A stretch of DNA of 5,430 nucleotides from an uncultured bacterium (lineage in GTDB: Bacteria > Bacillota > Clostridia > Lachnospirales > Lachnospiraceae), in NCBI GenBank assembly GCA_947086625.1, contig CAMTZV010000143.1:1-5430 (forward strand), given 5' to 3'. A program made the translations under genes and the position numbers. The notes beneath the pieces are model-generated. The model was not told where the DNA came from, did no database searches, and saw only the letters and a list, made by a program, of their open reading frames with translations. Below are positions 1 through 5,391 of this stretch, piece by piece; positions within the stretch are counted from its first letter, which is position 1; each line of letters opens with the position of its first letter.

Positions 1-109
1 TTACTTATATTTTCAGGGATTAGCGTGCGTCGATTTTATTTTTTTATTCCCGCGTGTGAGATATTTATGTTATATTTTTGTTACAGCGTTACATTACCAG
101 AGCTGGCGA
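1..109. other. AT-rich intergenic stretch upstream of the dinB leader
   Basis: This stretch is AT-rich, unlike the GC-rich genes, and holds no convincing gene. Any dinB promoter should lie here or further left. The best candidate is a poor one: TTATTC at 44-49 and TATGTT at 67-72 with a 17-base spacer, so I do not call it. I see no LexA/SOS-type dyad of the Gram-positive GAAC-N4-GTTC kind. The left edge could hold the end of an upstream transcription unit, but no clear terminator is visible. Confidence 0.5.
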
Positions 110-234
110 CGGGCAGATGTTTCTGAACAAAGACTGTCATAAAAACGCCGGCGCTTGGCGAGGTACTTTCGAGCCTAGCGTCCGCTGCGTTTTTATCCAA
201 GCGGAAGCGTGTCTTTTTCAGAAATATCTGCCCG
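110..234. repeat. 125-nt near-perfect palindrome (long hairpin) in the dinB leader
   Basis: Bases 110-125 pair with 219-234 as 16 consecutive pairs, one of them G-T. The stem continues with 126-134 against 211-218 with a single bulged C at 128. After an internal loop, 139-148 (ATAAAAACGC) pairs perfectly with 187-196 (GCGTTTTTAT). Bases 150-155 pair with 177-182, leaving a terminal loop around 156-176. An 8-bp direct repeat, GGCGACGG, occurs at 105-112 and 234-241 and overlaps the outer end of the palindrome. It ends 13 bases before the dinB ribosome binding site, so it would form a large 5'-leader hairpin if transcription begins upstream. It may be a miniature inverted-repeat element with a target duplication, or a structured RNA. 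The pairing is read directly from the sequence; the function is unknown. Confidence 0.85.
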
Positions 235-261
235 GCGACGGCACCGCAAAGGAACAACCCC

Positions 262-1512
262 ATGAATCGAATCATCTACCACATCGACGTCAACTCAGCC
301 TTTTTGAGCTGGCAGGCAAAATATGAACTGGAACAGCTGCATCTTGAGCGCGACCTGCGAAAGCTCCCGGCGGCGGTCGGCGGCGACCCGAAGACGCGCC
401 ACGGCATCGTACTCGCAAAATCTCCGTCCGCCAAAAAATACGGCGTTACCACCGGAGAGCCGCTCGCGCGCGCCCTCGAAAAATGCCCGCAGCTTATCGT
501 CGTACAGCCGCGCTTTGAGGAGTACGTGCGAAATTCCCGCGCGTTTCTGCGCATCCTGCGGGAAATCGCGCCGGTCGTGGAGCAGGCGAGCATCGACGAG
601 GCGTACTGTGACATGAGCGGCACAGGCCGCATATACGGCGACCCGGTGGCGTTCGCGCACCGGCTCAAAGACCGCATCCGCGACGAGCTTCATTTTACGG
701 TAAATGTGGGAATTTCCGACTGCAGGCTGCTTGCAAAGATGGCGTCGGATTTTGAGAAGCCGGACAGGGTGCACACCCTCTTTCCCGGCGAAATCCGGGA
801 TAAAATGTGGCCGCTGCCCGCCGGAGAGCTGTTTTTGGTCGGGCGCTCCTCCGCAAAAAAGCTGGAGGGCCTTGGCATCCGCACGATCGGGGACATCGCG
901 GCGATGGACCCGGAGCTCTTAAAGCTCCACTTCGGCAAGCAGGGCCTCACGATGTGGGAGTTTGCCAACGGCATCGACGACTCCCCCGTCCGCGCGGAGA
1001 GTGACGCCGCAAAAAGCTACGGCAATTCCGTGACGCTGGGCTTTGACGTCACGGAGCCGGACGGCGCAAAAAAAATCCTGCTGTCCTTATGCGAGACAGT
1101 AGGAGCAAGACTGCGCGCCGACAGGGCGTACATCCGCAGCGTGACGGTCACGATCCGGGACTGCGATTTTCGCACGACGTCCCATCAGGCGGGACTGGAA
1201 AACGCCACAAACGTGACGGAGATCATCTACCGCGAGGCGTGCCGCCTGTTCGACCAGCTCTGGGACTTCACGCCGATCCGTCTGCTCGGCGTCTCCACCG
1301 GCAAAATCACGGACGACGCCTACAGCCAGATGGAGCTTTTCTCCGCGAAAGCCGCAGACGGCCCCTCCCCGGAAAAGCTCTCGAAGCTCAACGCCGCCAT
1401 CGACCGCATCCGCGACCGCTACGGCGAGGATTCCGTCAAGCGCGCGCGGTTTCTGGAGGACGGCGGCAGCCATATGACGCGCGGGCTGAACAAGGCAAAG
1501 CGGGAAGAATAA
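262..1512 (+). CDS. dinB: DNA polymerase IV (Y-family translesion polymerase DinB)
   Basis: This is a distributive, error-prone polymerase that copies past damaged template bases in the cytoplasm. The 416 residues are slightly longer than the usual DinB length of about 350. The N-terminal catalytic motif has Asp9 (HIDVNSAF), with Phe14 aligned to the steric gate that excludes ribonucleotides. The second metal-binding motif is SIDEAY, with Asp112 and Glu113. The GISDCRLLAKMASDFEKPD-type block lies at 150-168. The helix-hairpin-helix thumb is at about 188-215 (VGRSSAKKLEGLGIRTIGD), and the little-finger domain covers about 250-355. A beta-clamp binding motif, QMELF, is at 356-360, so the enzyme can be recruited to the replication clamp. 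The start is supported by AAAGGA at 248-253, eight bases before the ATG. No SOS box is seen, so damage induction is not evident. All catalytic residues are intact. The identification is firm; which DinB paralogue it is remains open. Confidence 0.96.
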   Translation: MNRIIYHIDVNSAFLSWQAKYELEQLHLERDLRKLPAAVGGDPKTRHGIVLAKSPSAKKYGVTTGEPLARALEKCPQLIVVQPRFEEYVRNSRAFLRILREIAPVVEQASIDEAYCDMSGTGRIYGDPVAFAHRLKDRIRDELHFTVNVGISDCRLLAKMASDFEKPDRVHTLFPGEIRDKMWPLPAGELFLVGRSSAKKLEGLGIRTIGDIAAMDPELLKLHFGKQGLTMWEFANGIDDSPVRAESDAAKSYGNSVTLGFDVTEPDGAKKILLSLCETVGARLRADRAYIRSVTVTIRDCDFRTTSHQAGLENATNVTEIIYREACRLFDQLWDFTPIRLLGVSTGKITDDAYSQMELFSAKAADGPSPEKLSKLNAAIDRIRDRYGEDSVKRARFLEDGGSHMTRGLNKAKREE

Positions 1513-1579
1513 GCCCCGGAGCGTACCGTGCGGGCGGAACGGCTGCGCGATACGCCGCATCCGCGAAGGACGCTATGCG
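1513..1579. other. Convergent intergenic region between dinB and the nuclease gene
   Basis: The two genes face each other tail to tail across 67 bases. There is no hairpin followed by a T-run on either strand, so no canonical intrinsic terminator is called. A perfect 9-bp inverted repeat, CCGTGCGGG at 1526-1534 and CCCGCACGG at 1595-1603, bridges the gap and reaches into the 3' end of the nuclease gene. It could form a large imperfect fold on either transcript. Confidence 0.45.
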
Positions 1580-2554
1580 CTACGGGCGGCACCTCCCGCA
1601 CGGCTCATATCCCTTTTCGATGAGCTCCTCCCGCGTCCCGGAATACCCCCTTTTATTCCCCCGGGAGATCTCGTCCACGCTCGCGCACGACGGCGCATGA
1701 AATTTCATCGTATTCGTATTTAAAATATAATCCGCGCGCCCGTTTGCCTTCACAGGCGCGTTCGTGTCCTCCAGCCAGCTTTCCCCGGTCAGGAGATCAA
1801 TGCCGATGCCCGGCTGCACATTGTACACGAATACGTTGAAGCAGACGCCCGCGCCGTCGTCCTCCACGGAATATGCCTCCATGAGCACGCCGTCCGCCAG
1901 CAGGTTATCCCCCTCAAACAACGGCGTCACCCGGTAGAGCACATGCCCGTCCGTCTCCCTCACATAGTCCGCCACCTCATTCTCAAACGGAAGCATCCCC
2001 TCCGTGTTCAGGTAGCGCGTCCCGGTAATCAGATTTTGCTCGTTATCGTTTTCCGCCGAGAGCTGATAGCCGATCAGATGACAGCGGTTGTAGAGATATT
2101 TGCCGTCCACGCTGTCGTATTTGACCGTGTGCCAGCCGCTTGGCCGGACATGCCCGATCGCCCCGCGCTCCTCGGTGGGCATCGTCTCCCGGCAGATATT
2201 TGCAAAGGCCGCGCCGCAGCGCCCGAGCGCATCGAGCTTGCTGTAATGCTCAAACGGCTCGTCCGTGCGGTCGTCCTCTGTAAAATACGGTACATTTCCG
2301 TTGACGATCGCGTAGGGCTCGCCGCTGTAGGCCGCAATCTCGTCGAGCGTGATCTCCTGCGCCTGCCCGGGCAGCGGGCGCGCGGAGCCCGTCTCCTGCG
2401 CTCCCTCGCAGCCGGCAGTTGCCGCCATAAGCAGCGCGAGCAGCGCCGCAAAGACCGTTTTTTTCAGCCGCCTGCCGGGCCATCCGCCCGCCACGCCGGC
2501 TGTCCCCTTTTTCTCTCCGTCCACATCTGCGCATCGGTCAGTCAAACGCTTCAT
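1580..2554 (-). CDS. Secreted lipoprotein DNA/RNA non-specific endonuclease with C-terminal Cys motif
   Basis: This is a predicted surface-anchored nuclease of 324 residues. The N-terminus has a long charged region, then a hydrophobic segment at 33-48 ending in ATAGC, with lipobox Cys49 predicted to be lipidated after export. The nuclease core spans about 75-265. Its active-site motif is NRCH at 156-159, a variant of the family's DRGH, with His159 as the likely general base and Asn174 (NEQNL) as the likely Mg2+ ligand. The C-terminal 50 residues carry FHAPSC (His286, Cys290) and PCGRC (Cys319, Cys322), a pattern that looks metal-binding. The frame stays open upstream to 2872, but that part overlaps the previous gene. 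I chose the ATG at 2554 because GGAGG sits five bases before it. It is the last gene of a three-gene operon. The role may be nutrient DNA scavenging or DNA uptake. The family call is firm; the exact start and biological role are less so. Confidence 0.88.
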   Translation of the reverse strand: MKRLTDRCADVDGEKKGTAGVAGGWPGRRLKKTVFAALLALLMAATAGCEGAQETGSARPLPGQAQEITLDEIAAYSGEPYAIVNGNVPYFTEDDRTDEPFEHYSKLDALGRCGAAFANICRETMPTEERGAIGHVRPSGWHTVKYDSVDGKYLYNRCHLIGYQLSAENDNEQNLITGTRYLNTEGMLPFENEVADYVRETDGHVLYRVTPLFEGDNLLADGVLMEAYSVEDDGAGVCFNVFVYNVQPGIGIDLLTGESWLEDTNAPVKANGRADYILNTNTMKFHAPSCASVDEISRGNKRGYSGTREELIEKGYEPCGRCRP

Positions 2555-2559
2555 ATGTA

Positions 2560-2564
2560 CCTCC
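2560..2564 (-). promoter_or_regulatory. Ribosome binding site that fixes the nuclease start
   Basis: On the minus strand GGAGG lies five bases before the ATG at 2554. An in-frame ATG at 2566 overlaps the previous stop codon in TGATG, but this Shine-Dalgarno lies downstream of that ATG. The inner ATG is therefore the better start, and the outer one may act in translational coupling. Confidence 0.7.
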
Positions 2565-2565
2565 A

Positions 2566-2916
2566 TCAGCGCCCATCCACCAGCGCGTCCAGCTCGCCCT
2601 TCATGAACAAAAGCGGCAGCTCGTTTTTCTCCGCGTCGCGCACGGGCAGAAACGGCGTGAGCTTCACATAGCGCGCGCCGCACGACATGCAGCGGTACAC
2701 ATACATGCCGCACGCGTACATACCCGTCGGGATTTCCGCCTTTTTCTCCACCGGGACAAGGTTTTTGATATAGTAACCGGCGTCCTCGTGGCGCGTGTAG
2801 TGCCCGACGCTCTGGGGCATGAAAAAAAGCTGCTTTTTGACGGTCTGCATCTGTTCCAGACAGTCCTCGCACCAGTCGTCGTGAAATTTTGCCCTCATTT
2901 TGCCAAACAGTGCCAT
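2566..2916 (-). CDS. Small conserved-looking protein with two CxxC pairs, function unknown
   Basis: I do not recognise a named family. The 116-residue protein carries WCEDC (Cys16, Cys19) near the N-terminus and RCMSC (Cys76, Cys79), with a further Cys at 69. The paired CxxC arrangement suggests one zinc-ribbon-like site made from both halves of the chain. No signal peptide or membrane helix is apparent, so it is probably cytoplasmic. The start codon is one base after the stop of the upstream membrane protein gene, and GGTGA inside that gene's end serves as a plausible ribosome binding site. Its stop overlaps an ATG of the nuclease frame. This packing and the clean Cys pattern mark it as a real gene, while the long overlapping frame at 2555-2872 is a shadow. 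A redox role for the CxxC pairs is possible, but the motif context gives no proof. Confidence 0.82.
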   Translation of the reverse strand: MALFGKMRAKFHDDWCEDCLEQMQTVKKQLFFMPQSVGHYTRHEDAGYYIKNLVPVEKKAEIPTGMYACGMYVYRCMSCGARYVKLTPFLPVRDAEKNELPLLFMKGELDALVDGR

Positions 2917-2917
2917 C

Positions 2918-3532
2918 CTAATTCACCATGCCCTTGCTCTTGTCATGCGCGCCCTTCAGGATCTCCACAACCATGTCCGCCTTGGAGATTCCGGTCAGGA
3001 TCTCGTTGGAGTTCATCGTAAACCGGCGGTTCGAGGTAAACGTGTATACACGGATCTTTGTGTGCCCGATCATCATGATAAACGACACCTGGCTGCTCCC
3101 CTCCATGAAGCCCTTGCCCATCCGTCCGTCGTCCGTCCACGCCTTTTTCACGCGGGACGCCGGGAATATGTACGGGCGGAACGGATTAAACCGCAACAGC
3201 AGCGCGATATCCCCGTGCTGCTCGTCGATCACCGTCAGCGTGCTGCCGCCGTAAAACGTATAGCTGCGCACAAAGCCCATCGCATCCAGCTCTTTTTCAA
3301 ATTTTTTCTTTCGCAGCTTATAGACGAGCGGATTCCCGATCCAGTACCACAAAACGGCAAACACAACCGGCCCGAAAAACGAAATGACCGCCGCCGTCCC
3401 CAAAAGGTCAAAATTGATGCCGATGACCGCGGCGACCGCAAACACGATCACCGGAACGATAAAATATATGACCGTATACACCGAGTCAGCCTTTCTGATC
3501 TTTAACACTACCTCCTGATTTGTCGCTTCCAT
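2918..3532 (-). CDS. Membrane protein with two transmembrane helices and a cytosolic domain, function unknown
   Basis: This 204-residue protein has two hydrophobic helices at about 18-38 and 43-66, followed by a basic stretch (KLRKKKFEKEL, 72-82) that should face the cytoplasm. A soluble domain of about 120 residues, apparently rich in beta strands, follows (FYGGSTLTVIDEQHGDIALL region and RVYTFTSNRRFTM region). The layout of two helices plus a cytosolic beta domain resembles YcxB-like or PH-like bacterial membrane proteins, but I see no diagnostic motif. The start at 3532 is chosen because AGGAG lies six bases upstream. A longer open frame to 3658 runs through the hairpin-rich leader and is not supported. 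It is the first gene of the operon with the double-CxxC protein and the nuclease, and is driven by the promoter at 3695-3723. Confidence 0.85.
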   Translation of the reverse strand: MEATNQEVVLKIRKADSVYTVIYFIVPVIVFAVAAVIGINFDLLGTAAVISFFGPVVFAVLWYWIGNPLVYKLRKKKFEKELDAMGFVRSYTFYGGSTLTVIDEQHGDIALLLRFNPFRPYIFPASRVKKAWTDDGRMGKGFMEGSSQVSFIMMIGHTKIRVYTFTSNRRFTMNSNEILTGISKADMVVEILKGAHDKSKGMVN

Positions 3533-3688
3533 CACATACTCCTGTTCTTCTCTCTGTATTTTTTGTCGGAAACGAACAAAGCGCCTGCGCTTTGATTCGT
3601 TTCCTGCGCCGGATGCACCTCGAAAAGCGGCATAACCCCGCTGTGCACCCGTGCGCATCCTTCCGGGGCCGGGCCATCGCCCTCCCCG
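3533..3688 (-). promoter_or_regulatory. Hairpin-rich 5' leader of the membrane protein-CxxC-nuclease operon
   Basis: From the predicted start of transcription near 3688 to the first codon there are about 155 nt. Most of it folds. The first hairpin is 3684-3689 with 3663-3668 (CCGGGG/CCCCGG), with an inner GGGC/GCCC stem and a 4-base loop. A second domain is closed by 3655-3660 with 3611-3616 (GGATGC/GCATCC) and encloses AGCGG/CCGCT at 3626-3630 and 3638-3642. The third is a long hairpin: 3596-3604 with 3568-3576, then 3588-3594 with 3577-3583, 16 pairs with one bulge and a 4-base loop. An A-rich linker and the ribosome binding site follow. None of the hairpins is followed by a T-run in the direction of transcription, so it is not a simple terminator. 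I could not assign it to a known riboswitch class. Confidence 0.6.
3568..3604 (-). repeat. 16-bp stem hairpin within the operon leader
   Basis: The arms are 3568-3576 (GGAAACGAA) with 3596-3604 (TTCGTTTCC), and 3577-3583 (CAAAGCG) with 3588-3594 (CGCTTTG). There is one unpaired A at 3595 and a loop at 3584-3587. On the minus strand it is followed by an A-run rather than a T-run, which argues against an intrinsic terminator for the upstream gene and for an RNA-structure or protein-binding role. Confidence 0.8.
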
Positions 3689-3694
3689 GTTTTG

Positions 3695-3723
3695 ATTTTA
3701 GACGAAATAGAGATATGCGTCAA
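3695..3723 (-). promoter_or_regulatory. Sigma-A-type promoter of the nuclease operon
   Basis: The -35 box is TTGACG (3718-3723) and the -10 box is TAAAAT (3695-3700), separated by exactly 17 bases; each box matches consensus at five of six positions. It lies just after the stop codon of the 143-residue gene, so the three downstream genes can be transcribed independently of it. Transcription is predicted to begin near 3688. Confidence 0.8.
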
Positions 3724-3745
3724 GAGAAATGCGGGCAAATACGCC

Positions 3746-4177
3746 TCACAGGTAATCCCGCAGCTCCTTTACGAGCGTATCCTCCGCCTCGATGACGGCC
3801 ATCACAAGATGCTTTACCTTTTGCTCCGCCGCCGGATACTGGTGCAGGTAGCGGTAAAGCGACTTCACACCCATGTTGCAGCCGTCGGTGACAAGGTCTG
3901 CCACAACGCGGTCGGACTCCTCTCCGCCGAGCTTCACGTTCGTCTTAACCCACGACATCATCTTTGCCATCGCCGCAGGCTCCTTGCCCTCGTCGTGAAA
4001 CTCCTCGAGATATCTGCGTGTGTCCTCGCCCAGCCGTTTATGCGTATCATGGCTCTGTAAGAGCAGGCTGCGCAGCTTATCGTTCGAGACATGTGCAAGC
4101 ACGTCATCCAGCGAGGACAGCCCCATCTTGATGCCCGCATTGCACTCCCGCAGTAATTTGATCGTATCATCACCCAT
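3746..4177 (-). CDS. Helical-bundle protein of unknown function (ferritin-like or DUF2383-like)
   Basis: This 143-residue protein is predicted to be almost wholly alpha-helical, with helices at roughly 4-28, 32-60, 66-88, 88-110 and 115-141. The most distinctive stretches are FHDEGKEPAAMAKMMSW (60-76) and VTDGCNMGVKSLYRYLHQY (96-114). No signal peptide or membrane segment is present. The overall pattern resembles cytoplasmic four-helix bundles such as the ferritin-like DUF2383 group, but I do not see a clear set of di-iron Glu/His ligands, so this is only a resemblance. The start at 4177 is supported by AAGGAGG nine to ten bases upstream; a longer frame to 4270 is not. The hydrolase lies 132 bases upstream, with a GC-rich hairpin between them. 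No clear promoter is visible, so it may rely on readthrough. Confidence 0.85.
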   Translation of the reverse strand: MGDDTIKLLRECNAGIKMGLSSLDDVLAHVSNDKLRSLLLQSHDTHKRLGEDTRRYLEEFHDEGKEPAAMAKMMSWVKTNVKLGGEESDRVVADLVTDGCNMGVKSLYRYLHQYPAAEQKVKHLVMAVIEAEDTLVKELRDYL

Positions 4178-4282
4178 AAGTGTTCCCCTCCTTGCTTCTG
4201 CTTCCGGTATGCTATCAGTATGTATGGGGAAACGCCTTCTTATGCATGCTTTTGTTGTGCCTGCCGGCATGATTCGGCCTGC

Positions 4283-4308
4283 GGGCAGGCATCTTCACAC
4301 GCCTGCCC
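4283..4308. repeat. 8-bp stem hairpin just downstream of the hydrolase gene
   Basis: GGGCAGGC at 4283-4290 pairs perfectly with GCCTGCCC at 4301-4308 across a 10-base loop, beginning one base beyond the hydrolase stop on the minus strand. No T-run follows, so it is a weak terminator candidate at best. Further copies of the same short arm at 4277-4282 and 4259-4265 give competing pairings. Confidence 0.6.
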
Positions 4309-4309
4309 C

Positions 4310-5167
4310 TTACGCGCAGGGCATATGCTCTGACAGGATCCTTATAAACCCGGCCGGCTGCTCCCGCACCGACCAGTGCCTGCAGCCGGAAAGCTCACAA
4401 TATGCCCCCGCAGGCACGGCGTCCGCCGCCCGCTTTACGTCCGCCGCCTTCACCATCGGATCCTTCTCGCCCTGCACGAAAACGACCGGCATCGGCAGCC
4501 GCTTCCACTCCGATCCGTAATACGGAATACATTCCTTTTTCGTCAGAGAGCTTCGGATATAGTCGCACATGCTCTTGTGCGCGCCCTCACCGGCGCACGC
4601 CGCCTGTACCTGTGCGACCAGCTCCGGCGTAATCTTCTTTTTATCGCCGATCAGAGAATAGTGGATCACCCATTTCGCGAGCAGACGGCTTTTCGCAAAG
4701 CGTGCATACCATTTCGCCACGCGCTTTTTCTTTTTCAGATACCGATAACAAAGCCTGTGATGCGGCATCCGCTTTGTCACGCCCCACGTATCGACGGGAA
4801 CGAGCAGGTTCACCCGGTCGGGGTTGTCGATGGCATAGCGGATTGCGATCGCACCGCCCATCGACAGACCCACAAGCGCAAATTCTTCCAGCCCGAGCGC
4901 CTCCCGCACCTGCTCCACGACCGTGACGTGCGCATCGTAAAATTCCTCTCCCGCCAGCCCCGCCGGCCGGCCGCTTTCTCCGTAGCCCGGCAGATCGTAC
5001 GCATACGCCGTATAATCGCCGTAGCAGAGCCGCTCCATCACCTCGCGCCATGTGAGCATCGCGTGGTCGCAGCCCGCGCCGTGGAGCAGCAGCAGCTTTT
5101 TCGGCCCTGCCCCCTTCTTATAAACCCGCACGTTTCCATAGGTCGTCTTCACGTCAAACGATTCCAT
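4310..5167 (-). CDS. Alpha/beta-fold hydrolase
   Basis: This is a 285-residue serine hydrolase of the alpha/beta-hydrolase superfamily, probably cytoplasmic since no signal peptide is seen. The features in order are: an HGAG oxyanion-hole motif at 29-32; DLPGYGES at 58-65, typical of the strand that follows; the nucleophile elbow GLSMGG with Ser102; the acid Asp236 in QGEKDPMV; and the catalytic His264 in GCRHWSVREQP. The region 125-225, rich in Lys and Arg (for example YLKKKKRVAKW), is the lid that would set substrate choice. Length and triad spacing are normal for esterase, lipase or C-C hydrolase members. Substrate cannot be told from sequence. The start at 5167 has GGAGAGGTGA upstream. 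Its promoter at 5212-5240 contains an operator-like dyad, which suggests repression by a small-molecule-responsive regulator. Confidence 0.93.
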   Translation of the reverse strand: MESFDVKTTYGNVRVYKKGAGPKKLLLLHGAGCDHAMLTWREVMERLCYGDYTAYAYDLPGYGESGRPAGLAGEEFYDAHVTVVEQVREALGLEEFALVGLSMGGAIAIRYAIDNPDRVNLLVPVDTWGVTKRMPHHRLCYRYLKKKKRVAKWYARFAKSRLLAKWVIHYSLIGDKKKITPELVAQVQAACAGEGAHKSMCDYIRSSLTKKECIPYYGSEWKRLPMPVVFVQGEKDPMVKAADVKRAADAVPAGAYCELSGCRHWSVREQPAGFIRILSEHMPCA

Positions 5168-5211
5168 AAGATCACCTCTCCGATGAGAATATCACATTTT
5201 TACTTCTTTCT

Positions 5212-5240
5212 ATTTTACCGAACTTGTCCGGTAAACACAA
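5212..5240 (-). promoter_or_regulatory. Promoter of the alpha/beta hydrolase
   Basis: The -35 box is TTGTGT (5235-5240) and the -10 box is TAAAAT (5212-5217), 17 bases apart. Transcription should start near 5205, giving a leader of about 38 nt before the ATG at 5167. It begins directly after the terminator of the orphan unit to its right. Confidence 0.7.
5214..5235. promoter_or_regulatory. Operator-like inverted repeat in the hydrolase promoter
   Basis: TTTACCG at 5214-5220 is inverted as CGGTAAA at 5229-5235. Taken as a 22-bp dyad, 9 of 11 half-site positions match. It fills the spacer between the -35 and -10 boxes, the classic position for a repressor that blocks RNA polymerase. The size and GC-centred half-sites fit TetR-family operators, but no regulator gene is in the window. 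Confidence 0.6.
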
Positions 5241-5243
5241 TGG

Positions 5244-5269
5244 AAAAAGCGACCGCTTTCGCGGCCGCT
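5244..5269 (-). terminator. Intrinsic terminator of the orphan small transcript
   Basis: Reading the minus strand, AGCGGCCGC (5269-5261) pairs with GCGGTCGCT (5256-5248) as nine pairs including one G-T, closed by a GAAA tetraloop. A run of five T follows (5248-5244). This is a textbook Rho-independent terminator for leftward transcription and isolates the hydrolase promoter from the right-hand side. Confidence 0.85.
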
Positions 5270-5385
5270 CTTCCGAGGAGTTTAGTTATGAAAATGTTAC
5301 ATCTATATAGGGAATTGTTGCCTCAGCATCTCTGCTGATGTAATTACTATACCCACAAATTGTGTCCTCCATGTGACGAATTTCT
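5244..5385 (-). ncRNA. Candidate orphan small RNA of about 140 nt
   Basis: A consensus promoter (5392-5419) and a strong terminator (5244-5269) bracket about 140 nt with no convincing gene between them. The RNA can fold: GAGGA near its 5' side (5363-5368) can pair with TCCTC just before the terminator (5275-5280); CACAA/TTGTG forms a local hairpin at 5354-5364; TTACATC pairs with GATGTAA; and inside that TCAGCA-GAGA-TGCTGA (5323-5338) forms a tetraloop hairpin. The CTCCTC segment before the terminator is complementary to ribosome binding sites, a feature of some trans-acting small RNAs. A 39-codon frame (5405 to 5286) lacks a ribosome binding site. A 17-codon GTG frame after GGAGG is possible, so it might instead encode a very short peptide. 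I do not recognise the RNA class. Confidence 0.55.
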
Positions 5386-5391
5386 AAAAGA

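Noticed and set aside
81..326. Short open frames on both strands across the dinB leader
   Set aside because: They arise from the palindrome and the dinB start in another frame, have no ribosome binding site, and show no protein-like pattern.
1943..2671. Long plus-strand open frame of 242 residues
   Set aside because: It lies wholly opposite the nuclease and the double-CxxC gene, which have clear motifs; it has no domain pattern and reads as a GC-rich shadow.
2555..2872. Upstream extension of the nuclease frame to 430 residues
   Set aside because: The extra residues are low-complexity Arg/Ala/Gly-rich, overlap the double-CxxC gene in another frame, and would put the signal peptide in the middle of the protein.
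3625..3645. Resemblance of AGCGGGGTTA in the operon leader (minus strand) to part of the cyclic-di-GMP-I riboswitch
   Set aside because: The short match is isolated; the GCACAGGGCAAACC-type element and the order of stems expected for that class are absent.
3533..3658. Extension of the membrane protein start to 3658
   Set aside because: The added segment is translated from the hairpin leader, is basic and unlike a signal or membrane segment, and lacks a ribosome binding site, while the ATG at 3532 has one.
3663..3689. GC-rich hairpin considered as terminator of the 143-residue gene
   Set aside because: It lies downstream of a strong promoter and is not followed by a T-run on the minus strand; it fits better as the 5' end of the operon leader.
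4376..5338. Long plus-strand open frame of 320 residues
   Set aside because: It is antisense to the hydrolase with its intact catalytic triad. It is rich in His, Arg and Pro and has no recognisable motif.
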